This document shows, piece by piece, positions 7,381-15,025 of a DNA stretch of 33,660 nucleotides (the first letter of the stretch is position 1; the number at the start of each line of letters is the position of its first letter). Origin of the DNA: an uncultured Collinsella sp. GTDB lineage: Bacteria; Actinomycetota; Coriobacteriia; Coriobacteriales; Coriobacteriaceae. The stretch spans positions 1 to 33,660 of the forward strand of contig CAAEBN010000024.1 of assembly GCA_900754075.1 (NCBI GenBank), in the 5' to 3' direction. The position numbers were made by a program, and so were the translations under genes. The notes under the pieces are model-generated. The model did not search any database and was not told where the DNA came from. It worked only from the letters and a program-made list of their open reading frames with translations.

Positions 7381-9741
7381 CTAAGCCAACCCCAGCAATA
7401 TGCCCGCCGAATGCACGACAAACGCCACGATCCAGGCGACTGCCACCTGAAACGCGAACACGGCAACGGCGTAGCGCGCGCCCAGCTCGCTCTTGACGGC
7501 GCCGATGGCAGCCACGCAGGGCGGATACAGCAGCGTAAAGACCAGAAACACATAGGCAGTAAACGGCGAAAACATGGTCGACAGTGCCGCGGGCGAGGTC
7601 GCGCCCAAAAGCACCGTGAGCGTCGATATGACGCTCTCCTTGGCGATAAGTCCGGTGACGAGCGCCGTGGACGCACGCCAGTCGCCAAACCCAAGCGGCG
7701 CCAGCGCCGGCGCGATGATGCTGCCGAGGCCCGCAAGCAGGCTTTGCGACTGATCGGCGACCACATTAAAGCGAATGTCGAACGTCTGAAGGAACCAGAT
7801 GACCACGGTAGCGGCAAAGATAATGGTAAAGGCCTTGGTAATAAAGTCCTTGGCCTTATCCCATGCCAGCATCACCGTCGTCTTGACGCTCGGCAGGCGG
7901 TAATTGGGAAGCTCCATGATAAACGGCACCGGGTCGCCCTTAAATGCCGTACGGTTGAGCACCAGGGCGGCAATGCAACCGACCGCAATGCCAATCAGAT
8001 AGAGCGAGACCATGGCGGGAACCGTCGCCTGTGGGAAAAACGCCCCGCACAGCAGGCCGTAGACCGGCAACTTGGCCGAGCAGCTCATGAACGGCGTGAG
8101 CATGACCGTCATCTTGCGGTCGTGCTCGGATGGGAGCGTACGGGTCGACATGATAGCCGGCACGGTACAGCCAAAACCGACGAGCATGGGCACAAAGCTG
8201 CGGCCCGACAGGCCAAAGCGACGCAACACCTTATCCATGACAAAGGCCACGCGCGCCATGTAGCCGGAGTCTTCCAGAATGGAGAGGAACAAGAAGAGCA
8301 CGACGATAATCGGCAGGAAGGTCAGCACGCTGCCCACACCCGTAAGCACGCCGTCGACAGCCAGCGAGCGCACCACGTCGTTGGTGCCGAACGCCTTGAG
8401 GCCCGCATCGGCCGAGGCGATGACGGCAGCGATGCCGTCCTCCATGAGTCCCTGCAACGCCGCGCCGATCACGCCAAACGTCAGCCAAAAGACGAGGCCC
8501 ATGATCACCAGGAACGCCGGAATGGCTGTGTAACGACCTGTCAGGATGCGGTCGATCTTGACGGAGCGCACGTGCTCGCGGCTCTCGTGCGGCTTGACGA
8601 CGCAACGCCCACACACGTCGCCGATAAAGCTAAAGCGCATATCGGCCAGCGCGGACAGGCGGTCGGTGCCGGCCTCGCCCTCCATCTGGGTAATGATGTG
8701 CTCGATGGCGTCGAGCTCGTTACGGTCCAGGTGAAGCGCCTCGGTCACCAGCTCGTCGCCCTCAACCAGCTTGGTCGCCGCAAAACGCACGGGAATGTGT
8801 GCCGTCGCGGCATGGTCCTCGATAAGGTTGGCGATGCCGTGAATGCAGCGATGCAGCGCACCGCCGTCTGGACCATCGGGCGCGCAAAAGTCCAAGCGGC
8901 CGGGACGCTCGCGGAACCGCGCGACGTGCAAGGCATGATCCACCAGCTCACCGATACCCTCGTTGCGGGCAGCGCTAATGGGGACAACAGGCACGCCCAA
9001 CAGGCTCTCGAGCAGGTTGACGTCCACGGCGCCACCGTTGGCCGTCACCTCGTCCATCATGTTGAGCGCGATGACCATGGGGCGATCGAGCTCCATAAGC
9101 TGCAGCGTCAGGTACAGGTTACGCTCAATGTTGGTGGCGTCGATGATGTCGATGATGGCGTCCGGGCGCTCGTCGAGGATGAACTGACGGCTCACGACCT
9201 CTTCGCCTGTGTACGGCGACAGGGAGTAAATACCGGGCAGGTCGGTAACGCTCGCCTCAGGGTGGTTACGGATGGTGCCGTCCTTGCGGTCGACCGTCAC
9301 GCCGGGAAAGTTGCCGACGTGCTGGTTGGAGCCCGTAAGCTGGTTGAACAGGGTGGTCTTGCCGCAGTTTTGGTTGCCGGCGAGGGCAAAATGCAGGGGC
9401 ACGCCCTCGGGCACGGCCGTCTTGGCAGCACGGGGTGAATACGTCCCCTCGCCGAGTGCCGGGTGCTCCGTCGTGCCGATTGCGGCGTTAGCGCGCGGAC
9501 CGGTATCGGTGTCGTGCACATCCACGAGCTCGATGCGTGCGGCATCGTCCTTGCGCAGCGTCAACTCGTAGCCACGCAGGCGAATCTCGAGCGGGTCGCC
9601 CATGGGGGCATACTTCATCATGGTGACTTCGGTGCCCGGTGTTAGGCCCATGTCCAAAATATGTTGTCGGAGTGCCTGGTCGTCCGATGCCACCGATGCG
9701 ACAACGGCGTCCTTTCCAATCTCGAGCGTATCGAGCTTCAC
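7381..9741 (-). CDS. feoB: Ferrous iron transporter, FeoA-FeoB fusion
   Basis: This GTP-gated inner-membrane Fe(II) importer has a FeoA SH3-like domain fused at its N-terminus (about residues 1-75: KLDTLEIGKDAVV, ILDMGLTPGTEV). The G domain follows with G1 GNQNCGKTT at 122-130, G3 DLPG at 167-170, and G4 NMMD. The membrane region contains FMSCSAKLPVY and GFGCTVPAIMS, the conserved gate cysteine motifs. I start at GTG 9741, giving 786 residues, because GGAGGA lies eight bases upstream and the family begins at this point. An open frame extends 85 codons further upstream but runs through the promoter and operator-like repeats. G1 has Gln where Pro is usual (GNPNCGKT). No feoC is seen. Confidence 0.95.
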   Translation of the reverse strand: MKLDTLEIGKDAVVASVASDDQALRQHILDMGLTPGTEVTMMKYAPMGDPLEIRLRGYELTLRKDDAARIELVDVHDTDTGPRANAAIGTTEHPALGEGTYSPRAAKTAVPEGVPLHFALAGNQNCGKTTLFNQLTGSNQHVGNFPGVTVDRKDGTIRNHPEASVTDLPGIYSLSPYTGEEVVSRQFILDERPDAIIDIIDATNIERNLYLTLQLMELDRPMVIALNMMDEVTANGGAVDVNLLESLLGVPVVPISAARNEGIGELVDHALHVARFRERPGRLDFCAPDGPDGGALHRCIHGIANLIEDHAATAHIPVRFAATKLVEGDELVTEALHLDRNELDAIEHIITQMEGEAGTDRLSALADMRFSFIGDVCGRCVVKPHESREHVRSVKIDRILTGRYTAIPAFLVIMGLVFWLTFGVIGAALQGLMEDGIAAVIASADAGLKAFGTNDVVRSLAVDGVLTGVGSVLTFLPIIVVLFLFLSILEDSGYMARVAFVMDKVLRRFGLSGRSFVPMLVGFGCTVPAIMSTRTLPSEHDRKMTVMLTPFMSCSAKLPVYGLLCGAFFPQATVPAMVSLYLIGIAVGCIAALVLNRTAFKGDPVPFIMELPNYRLPSVKTTVMLAWDKAKDFITKAFTIIFAATVVIWFLQTFDIRFNVVADQSQSLLAGLGSIIAPALAPLGFGDWRASTALVTGLIAKESVISTLTVLLGATSPAALSTMFSPFTAYVFLVFTLLYPPCVAAIGAVKSELGARYAVAVFAFQVAVAWIVAFVVHSAGILLGLA

Positions 9742-9783
9742 GTCCGTGTTCCTCCCCCGGCGCCCACAGGGCGTTGCATTTAT

Positions 9784-9816
9784 GTTTACCATGGCTAACC
9801 GTTTGCCATGGCTAAC
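9784..9816. promoter_or_regulatory. Two tandem operator-like palindromes upstream of feoB
   Basis: GTTTACCATGGCTAAC (9784-9799) and GTTTGCCATGGCTAAC (9801-9816) differ at one base, repeat with a 17-bp period, and are each nearly palindromic about CCATGG. They lie between the predicted feoB promoter and the GTG start. The GGCTAACC half-sites resemble DtxR/IdeR iron boxes. Regulation by an iron-dependent repressor is inferred. Confidence 0.65.
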
Positions 9817-9830
9817 CAATTTATCCATGC

Positions 9831-9860
9831 ATGATAGCGCGAACATACAACAACGTTCAA
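9831..9860 (-). promoter_or_regulatory. Predicted feoB promoter
   Basis: On the minus strand, TTGAAC (9855-9860) and TATCAT (9831-9836) are separated by 18 bases. The start point would fall just upstream of the operator-like pair, so a bound repressor would block early elongation or polymerase access. Confidence 0.5.
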
Positions 9861-10039
9861 TCGACAGATTGCTGCAATGGGAATTCTGGGCCGCAGTTTC
9901 CTCGAGGACCGAAACAGCAGCCCGCCCCTCGACAAAATAATCCGCTTTCCTCTGTCGCATACGGATTATCCAAGGAGTGTCCCAAGGTGCCGGCACTTAA
10001 GGAACGTCCCCAGCTGCCGGCAGCATTTCGCCGCAACAT
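9861..10039. other. Non-coding stretch with a GGAACGTCCCC / TGCCGGCA repeat-like patch
   Basis: No gene is supported here; the open frames are shadows without ribosome binding sites. Within 9975-10021, the octamer TGCCGGCA occurs twice (9988-9995 and about 10015-10022), flanking GGAACGTCCCC. Its style matches the other GGGAC-rich palindromic repeats in the window, but it is less regular. Confidence 0.4.
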
Positions 10040-10080
10040 CAAAAGCCCGCGCTGGCAACAAATGTCACCTGCGCGGGTTT
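10040..10080 (-). terminator. Terminator of the permease gene
   Basis: On the minus strand, AACCCGCGC (10071-10079) pairs with GCGCGGGCT (10044-10052; one G-U pair) across an 18-nt loop and is followed by TTTT. It lies about 110 bases past the permease stop. Confidence 0.6.
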
Positions 10081-10193
10081 GGTGGGCGCTCACAAAGGCA
10101 CGTTACAGAGGCCCATGTCAGTTATGGATTACCGAACGGCACCGGCACGCGATGCTTCCGTCGGCTTACCAAGCGATGAAGCTTGCCGCAGTC

Positions 10194-11657
10194 CTAGACG
10201 ATCGGCGCAATGCCGGCAAAGTGCAGATACAGCGAAATGATTGCCACGACAATGACCACCGCTGCGATCAGCTTGTCGTGCAGATGCGGAAGCACCGGCT
10301 TACCGCGGCCTCGCTCGCCCAGCATATAGACGGGAATGGCCGGAGCAAAAAGGATTGTCGTAATCATAACGCCCTGAAGACCCGTCGACCACACCAGGAA
10401 CAATGTGTAGATAAAGCCGAGCGTGCCAAAGAAGCGCGCCTTGCCGACGCTTGGCGCATGCGGCCCGTCCAGATGCTCCTTCTTCCAACCAATCACCATG
10501 TAATAGGCAGCCGAGCTCACGTACGGAACCAGGATTGTGTTGACCGCGCAGCTATAGAAGAACTGGTAGGTGCTCGCCGCCACATACGACACGATCAAGA
10601 AGAGCTGCGTGATGCCGGAGCTCACGAGAACCGTTACCACCGGGGCGTCGTGCTTGTTCGTTTTGGCAAACGCCAGAGGGAAGGATCCCTGGCGCGCTGC
10701 CTCGAACGGCGTCTCGGACGCAATGATGACATAGCCCAGCAGTGCGCCGACCAGCGAAAGGATTACGCCAAGGTTTACGATGGCAGCGCCAATCGGACCG
10801 ATTGCGCACTCGAGAATTCCCGCCATGGAGGGCGTTGCGAGCTGCGCCATCTCCTCGCGCGGCATAATGCCGAGCGACAGCATCGAGATGATCAGATACA
10901 GCGTGAACACGGCCGCAAATCCAAGTGCCGTCGAGCGCCCGACGTCGCGTACGTACTTTGCGCGGCCCGAGATAACAACAGCGCCCTCGATGCCCGTGAA
11001 GACCCAGACAAGGGCGATCATGGTCGAGACAACCTGCTCGCCAAAGCCAGGACCAGCCGGCTCTCCCCAGAAGTTGTCCATAAAGATATCAACGTTGAAC
11101 TTACCCAGGAGCACGATACTCAGCACAAAGAGCCCCAGCGGCACCAGCTTCGCCAACGTAACGATCGTGTTAATGCCCGCAGCCTCCTTAACGCCACGAA
11201 GCACAAGGGCGGTAAGGAACCACAGAAACACGCTGGCGCAGACGATGGAAAGCAGGTTGTTACCCGCGCCAAACGCAGGGAAGAAATAGCCCAGCGCGCT
11301 AAACAGCAAGAGCGCAAAGCTCACGTTGGAAAGACATGCGCTGATCCAGTAGCCCCAGGCGGAGTTGAATCCAATGTAATCGCCAAAACCGGCCGCAGCG
11401 TATGCATAGATGCCGCCGGTCAGGTCGGGACGGGCCTGAGACAAACCGTTGAACACCATCATCAGCGCAAAGACGCCAATAAAGCAAATTCCCCACGAAA
11501 CGATAACCGCACCGGTATTTGCCCCACCTGCCGCCATATCGCCGGCAAGCGAAAAGATACCGCCACAAATACTGGCGGTAATGACCATCATGGTCAGACG
11601 AAAGAGATCGAGACCATTAGGGTCGATAATCTCGTCGTTTTGAGCTTTAGAGGCCAT
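10194..11657 (-). CDS. APC-superfamily amino acid permease (APA, arginine/ornithine-antiporter type)
   Basis: The 487-residue protein has about 12-13 hydrophobic segments. The first carries GLDLFRLTMMVITASICGGIFSLAGDMAAGG, where the Gly-rich ICGGIFSL is the APC substrate-binding break. ARPDLTGGIYAYA and FTGIEGAVVISGRAK match the basic amino acid/polyamine antiporter (APA) branch that includes ArcD. It follows the dimethylargininase-like gene on the same strand after 109 bases. The likely cargo is therefore arginine, a methylated arginine, citrulline or ornithine. A hairpin in the gap may lower its expression relative to the hydrolase. Transport direction and substrate are inferred from context only. 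Confidence 0.85.
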   Translation of the reverse strand: MASKAQNDEIIDPNGLDLFRLTMMVITASICGGIFSLAGDMAAGGANTGAVIVSWGICFIGVFALMMVFNGLSQARPDLTGGIYAYAAAGFGDYIGFNSAWGYWISACLSNVSFALLLFSALGYFFPAFGAGNNLLSIVCASVFLWFLTALVLRGVKEAAGINTIVTLAKLVPLGLFVLSIVLLGKFNVDIFMDNFWGEPAGPGFGEQVVSTMIALVWVFTGIEGAVVISGRAKYVRDVGRSTALGFAAVFTLYLIISMLSLGIMPREEMAQLATPSMAGILECAIGPIGAAIVNLGVILSLVGALLGYVIIASETPFEAARQGSFPLAFAKTNKHDAPVVTVLVSSGITQLFLIVSYVAASTYQFFYSCAVNTILVPYVSSAAYYMVIGWKKEHLDGPHAPSVGKARFFGTLGFIYTLFLVWSTGLQGVMITTILFAPAIPVYMLGERGRGKPVLPHLHDKLIAAVVIVVAIISLYLHFAGIAPIV

Positions 11658-11694
11658 TGTAGGTGCACCCCCTTCATCATGTGATCGAACTAAA

Positions 11695-11731
11695 GATGGC
11701 CCGGACGTCCCGAATCGGGTGCCGGGCCATC
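11695..11731 (-). terminator. Hairpin between hydrolase and permease genes
   Basis: Arms 11695-11704 and 11722-11731 form a 10-bp perfect stem with an inner CCCG/CGGG pairing, followed on the minus strand by TTTAGTT. It could act as a partial terminator or mRNA stabiliser within a two-gene operon. Confidence 0.5.
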
Positions 11732-11766
11732 GGTCAAGCGATCATCAGACTGTTACAGCTATCGCG

Positions 11767-12543
11767 TTAGAAGCGCAGCGACAGGCAAGAAAGGCCGCCG
11801 TCGACCTTGCGATACTCGGAGGTGTCGACGACGAGCGTCTTGTAGCCCAGATCCTGCACGGCCTTGAGCACGGTCGGATAGCCCTCGGCAACGATGACCG
11901 TACCGTTGACCCAGATGCAGTTGGCGCCGTAAGCCTCGTCCTCGGGCACGACGATCTTGTTGTACTGGGCAAAGTCGGGCTTATCGATGAACTCACCAGA
12001 GACGAGCATGTTGTTGTCCTCGATGTAGTTGACGCCCGTCTTGAGGTGCAGGACCTCCTCCAGCGGAACCTCGGAACCCTCGAGGCCCCAGCCCTCGAGA
12101 ATCTCGCAGAACTGGCGGATGCCCTCTTCGTTGGTGCGAGCGGAGCGACCGACGTAGAAATGGTCGCCGACCATCATGACGTCGCCGCCGTCGAGCGTGC
12201 CCGGAGAAACAATGTGCTTGACATGCTCGTCATCAAAGAAGCGACGGACGGCCGGCTCGATCTCGTCCTTCTCGCCGTTGCGGCTATCGGCGCCGGGGTT
12301 GGTAATGATGGCGCCGCAGCGAGTGATAACGGCCGGATCTTCGACGAAGCAGCTGTCGGGATACTGCTCGAGGGCGGGCAGCACCGAGACATCCACGCCG
12401 CACTGCTCGAGCGCGTGCTCGTAATCGTAGTGCTCCTCGATGGCGCGCTCGTAGATGGGCTGGCCAAGCTCGGGGGCACTCGTGATGCCATTGCTCAGGG
12501 ACTTGCCGGGACGGCGGATGATGACGTGGCTGAACTTGGTCAT
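11767..12543 (-). CDS. ddaH: Dimethylarginine dimethylaminohydrolase-like amidinotransferase-fold hydrolase
   Basis: DDAH enzymes hydrolyse N-methylated arginines to citrulline and methylamines. The 258-residue product has the family's compact length, against about 410 for arginine deiminase ArcA. It opens TKFSHVIIRRPGKSLSNGIT, has CFVEDPAVI at 65-73 and TLDGGDVMM at 116-124, a candidate catalytic His166 in LHLKTGVNYIE, and the C-terminal nucleophile Cys253 in VDGGLSCLSLRF. An AAGGAGG site precedes the ATG. It is the first gene of a unit with the APC permease, with a GntR gene divergent to it. A deiminase acting on plain arginine cannot be excluded from sequence alone. Confidence 0.8.
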   Translation of the reverse strand: MTKFSHVIIRRPGKSLSNGITSAPELGQPIYERAIEEHYDYEHALEQCGVDVSVLPALEQYPDSCFVEDPAVITRCGAIITNPGADSRNGEKDEIEPAVRRFFDDEHVKHIVSPGTLDGGDVMMVGDHFYVGRSARTNEEGIRQFCEILEGWGLEGSEVPLEEVLHLKTGVNYIEDNNMLVSGEFIDKPDFAQYNKIVVPEDEAYGANCIWVNGTVIVAEGYPTVLKAVQDLGYKTLVVDTSEYRKVDGGLSCLSLRF

Positions 12544-12640
12544 GATGATCCTCCTTGGATCTCCTAGCAGAGAGCGGGACTTCTTCGCGCCCGCCTTCCT
12601 TTCGATGGCTTTATCTTAGGGCGGTTTTCCTGTTTTGTAT

Positions 12641-12652
12641 ATTGTATACAAT
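12641..12652. promoter_or_regulatory. GntR-type operator candidate
   Basis: The perfect 12-bp palindrome ATTGTATACAAT lies in the 255-base gap between the divergent ddaH-like and gntR genes. Sites of this form are typical for FCD-type GntR regulators. On the ddaH side it lies next to a possible -35/-10 pair (TATACA, 17 bases, TAAGAT), so binding could control the operon. Confidence 0.65.
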
Positions 12653-12798
12653 CATGAACGGTAGATATTCTTCGGTAAGCGTATTCTTGCTTATCGGCGC
12701 AAAGTAGCACGATTTAGCTGGTCGTTCTATAATCCAACCGAGCTATTCAAGCGAAACGTATTTACTTTTAGAAATATACCGTTAAGGAACATAAGCTC

Positions 12799-13449
12799 AT
12801 GGAAACGCTCAGAAGGCCCCTGAAAGACCACGTATACGACTACATTTCGAGCCGTATTGACGCCGGCGAGCTTTCGGCCGGCGACCGGCTGAGCGAGCAA
12901 GCGATCTGCGACGCCATGGGCGTGTCGCGCACGCCGGTTCGCGAGGCGCTCATCCAGCTCGCAAGCGACGGCTACCTGGACAACCTCCCCCGCCGCGGAT
13001 TCCGGGTCCGTGGGTTCGATCAGCAAAACGCCGTTGAAGTCTTTGAAATTATGGGGCCGCTCGACGGGCAGGCCGCATATCTCTCCTGTCCGAACCTAAC
13101 CGACGATGACATTACGCAGCTGAAATTTCTCGTCGGCTCCATGGACCTTGCGATCCAAGGTGGTCTCATCCGAAAGTACGACGACATTCAGCGAGACTTT
13201 CATCTGACGTACTTCAACCGCTGCGGCAACGACCGTCTGCGCGATATGATCTCGCAGCTCGAGCGCTGCTTTATCAAGCGCGATTACGAGACCGTCGACC
13301 AGGAGACGGCGTGCAAACTGCTCAATAAAGCCAACAACGAACATGCTCATATTCTTGAATTGTTCGAAGCACGAGATGCGACGGGCGTGCGCGACTACGT
13401 TCGCGATGTCCATTGGAACACAGAAAACGCCCAGTTCACCGTCTGGTAG
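12799..13449 (+). CDS. GntR-family transcriptional regulator, FCD (FadR-like) subfamily
   Basis: The 216-residue regulator has an N-terminal winged helix-turn-helix (about residues 8-75; DRLSEQAICDAMGVSRTPVREAL is the classic GntR recognition region), then an all-helical FCD effector domain ending WNTENAQFTVW. Such proteins bind short palindromes and respond to small carboxylic or amino acid ligands. An AAGGAA site precedes the ATG. TATAAT at 12728-12733 is its probable -10. It is divergent from the ddaH-permease pair and from a perfect ATTGTATACAAT site. Control of that pair and of itself is a reasonable inference. The ligand is unknown. Confidence 0.92.
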   Translation: METLRRPLKDHVYDYISSRIDAGELSAGDRLSEQAICDAMGVSRTPVREALIQLASDGYLDNLPRRGFRVRGFDQQNAVEVFEIMGPLDGQAAYLSCPNLTDDDITQLKFLVGSMDLAIQGGLIRKYDDIQRDFHLTYFNRCGNDRLRDMISQLERCFIKRDYETVDQETACKLLNKANNEHAHILELFEARDATGVRDYVRDVHWNTENAQFTVW

Positions 13450-13502
13450 GAAAGCAACAAGGGACGACGTCGGTCTTAAACCTTGGCACCAGCACCGCCC
13501 AG

Positions 13503-13537
13503 AATGATCCATTTTCCTCCGTCCCCGAGGGATCATT
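13503..13537. repeat. Palindrome leading into the 62-bp array
   Basis: AATGATCC (13503-13510) and GGATCATT (13530-13537) are exact inverted copies flanking CCTCCGTCCCCGAG. It ends one base before the first regular unit of the array and may be a diverged outer unit. Confidence 0.6.
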
Positions 13538-13771
13538 TGGAAAGCGCATCCCACCATCCGGGCGAATTCCGGGATACCGTTTCCCAATGAGACCTCTCGG
13601 GGAAACTGCGTCCCAGAATTCTGGCACGAAACGGGATATGGTTTCCCAAACAGGCCCGCCGCGGAAACTGCATCCCGGAATCGGCACTCAGACCGGGACG
13701 CAGTTTCCCAGTCGAGGCCCTATGGGAAACTGAATCCCGCTTTCGAGGGCAAAACTGGGACGCAGTTTCCG
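13538..13771. repeat. Tandem array of four 62-bp palindromic units
   Basis: A 15-nt motif near GGGAAACTGCGTCCC begins at 13538, 13600, 13662 and 13724, every 62 bases exactly. Its inverted form, near GGGACGCAGTTTCCC, begins at 13571, 13633, 13695 and 13757. The gap inside each unit is always 18 nt and the gap between units always 14 nt, and neither is conserved in sequence. The 15-nt motifs differ at a few positions, mostly in their middle. Each unit could fold into a hairpin with an 18-nt loop. Open frames crossing the array have no ribosome binding sites and are not supported as genes. Confidence 0.92.
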
Positions 13772-13790
13772 GTCGAGGCATCAAAAACAA

Positions 13791-13858
13791 AGTTGCGGTG
13801 GAATAGTTCCTGCTTGGGCTGGCTGAGACCTTAAATAGGGGCTATTTCACCGCAAGTT
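13791..13858. repeat. Palindromic repeat, copy 2
   Basis: The left arm 13791-13812 and six more bases are identical to copy 1 at 5981-6008. The right arm 13837-13858 is diverged, so the palindrome is imperfect. It lies 20 bases after the 62-bp array and just past the stop codon of the minus-strand esterase gene. Copy 1 has the same position relative to the MFS gene. Confidence 0.88.
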
Positions 13859-13879
13859 ATTGAGGGAATGTCCGTCCTC

Positions 13880-14779
13880 TTACAGATGGCGCTCCAGGAA
13901 GCGGAAGGCCAGACGGATCCAGGGACGGACGGAAACCTGCTTGTCCTCGTTGTCGACCGCGGTATTGGCGTTGCCGAGCGAAAGGCCGTGACCGCCCTGG
14001 TCAAAGACGTGCATCTCGCATGCAACGCCCTCCTCGGCCATGCGCTGCGCAAACGGGTAGACCTGCGCGATCGGCGCCGTCTTATCGTCCGAAACGCCCC
14101 ACACAAAGGTCGGGGGCATCTGGCGCGAAACGTGCGTGGTAGGGCAAATGTCGGCCAGGTGCTCATCGGTCGCCTCGCCGCCCGTCACCATCGACAGATA
14201 GTCGTTGAGCAAATCGCGCCCCGTCTTGCCGCCCGTCTTGGGCACGCGCAGGTCGATGCGCGGGTCGCGCGTCTGCATATCGCGCACATAGGCAAGGTCG
14301 AGCAACGGATAGCCCAGCACCACGGCGTCGGGACGAATATCCTCCGGACGAGCCCCGGCAAGGCCCGCGAAGGGTCCGGTCTTCCACTGCGTTGCCAACG
14401 AGGCGCAGATCATGCCGCCCGCCGAGAAACCCACGATGCACACGCGCCTGGGATCGACATGCCACTCGTCGGCGTTGGCGCGCACGGTAGCGACCATCTT
14501 GGCGAGGTCCGCCTGCGGGCGCGGAAAGCTCACGTCGCCCGTGGCGCTCGTCACATAGTTGAGCACAAAGGCCTGGTAGCCGCGGTCCAAAAATGCAAAC
14601 GCCACCGGGTCCTGCTCGTGCGGAGCGATATGCGTAAACCCGCCTCCGCCGCAGATGATCACCGCGGGGCGGCGGCCATTGGGCTTGTCGGGCAGCGGCT
14701 CGGCACCCAGATACGTAAACGTCGCCGGATAATCCTCGGTCGGCTCCTCGCCCCACAGCGCATGGTTCTCAATAATCAT
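13880..14779 (-). CDS. Alpha/beta-hydrolase esterase (acetyl-esterase-like)
   Basis: The 299-residue serine hydrolase is without a signal peptide. Visible parts are the oxyanion strand AVIICGGGGFTHIAPHE at 39-55, the nucleophile elbow GFSAGG with Ser119, an acid Asp in VSDDKTAP, and the catalytic His in DQGGHGLS near the C-terminus. This arrangement matches carbohydrate acetyl-esterase/lipase-type hydrolases, often acting on acetylated sugars. The start at 14779 is chosen because GAGGGAGC lies upstream and homologues begin here. The longer open frame beyond it runs antisense through the EIIA gene. It is monocistronic, with a palindromic repeat just past its stop. Confidence 0.87.
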   Translation of the reverse strand: MIIENHALWGEEPTEDYPATFTYLGAEPLPDKPNGRRPAVIICGGGGFTHIAPHEQDPVAFAFLDRGYQAFVLNYVTSATGDVSFPRPQADLAKMVATVRANADEWHVDPRRVCIVGFSAGGMICASLATQWKTGPFAGLAGARPEDIRPDAVVLGYPLLDLAYVRDMQTRDPRIDLRVPKTGGKTGRDLLNDYLSMVTGGEATDEHLADICPTTHVSRQMPPTFVWGVSDDKTAPIAQVYPFAQRMAEEGVACEMHVFDQGGHGLSLGNANTAVDNEDKQVSVRPWIRLAFRFLERHL

Positions 14780-14905
14780 AGGTGCTCCCTCCGTGCGATT
14801 CGTGCGCACTCGTTTTTCGCACCTTAGCGTACCCCACTTGAGCCCGCGGCGCAGAAACACCCCCGCAATAAGTTGGCCTTCAACTGATATATCACAAAAT
14901 CGCTG

Positions 14906-14934
14906 TTCAGAGGTATCGTTAGGCAGCGTAAAAT
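14906..14934 (+). promoter_or_regulatory. Predicted promoter of the EIIA gene
   Basis: TTCAGA (14906-14911) and TAAAAT (14929-14934) are separated by 17 bases, upstream of the EIIA start. A TGATATATCA palindrome (14885-14894) sits about ten bases upstream of the -35. Confidence 0.5.
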
Positions 14935-14965
14935 AGGGGCGCTGACCGTGCTGGGAAACACGTAC

Positions 14966-14975
14966 GAAACGTTTC
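14966..14975. promoter_or_regulatory. LacI-type operator candidate before the EIIA gene
   Basis: GAAACGTTTC is a perfect 10-bp palindrome of the form bound by LacI/GalR-family sugar regulators. It is placed downstream of the predicted promoter, where binding would repress. The regulator itself is not in the window. Confidence 0.5.
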
Positions 14976-15025
14976 CGGCAAACCACACGCGTGCAACATG
15001 CGCGCCTGATACGTTGGAGGCATCT

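Noticed and set aside
7411..9438. Long 675-codon open frame on the plus strand
   Set aside because: It lies antisense to feoB, has a low-complexity His/Arg/Asp composition typical of a mirrored high-GC gene, and lacks a ribosome binding site. feoB itself is unmistakable.
9742..9996. 85-codon N-terminal extension of FeoB
   Set aside because: It runs through the predicted promoter and the tandem operator-like sites, resembles no domain, and the GTG at 9741 has an excellent ribosome binding site at the normal FeoA start.
11767..12543. Arginine deiminase ArcA of an ADI pathway
   Set aside because: At 258 residues it is far shorter than ArcA (about 410), and no ornithine carbamoyltransferase or carbamate kinase gene is adjacent. 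DDAH-type features fit better, though arginine as substrate is not excluded.
13538..13771. CRISPR array
   Set aside because: Repeats are only 15 nt, alternate in orientation and have 14/18-nt gaps. CRISPR repeats are longer, directly oriented and spaced by about 30 nt or more, and no cas gene is near.
13413..13790. Open frames across the 62-bp array, which translate as repeated peptides
   Set aside because: The frames exist because the repeats lack stops. There is no ribosome binding site, both strands are open equally, and one frame starts inside gntR.
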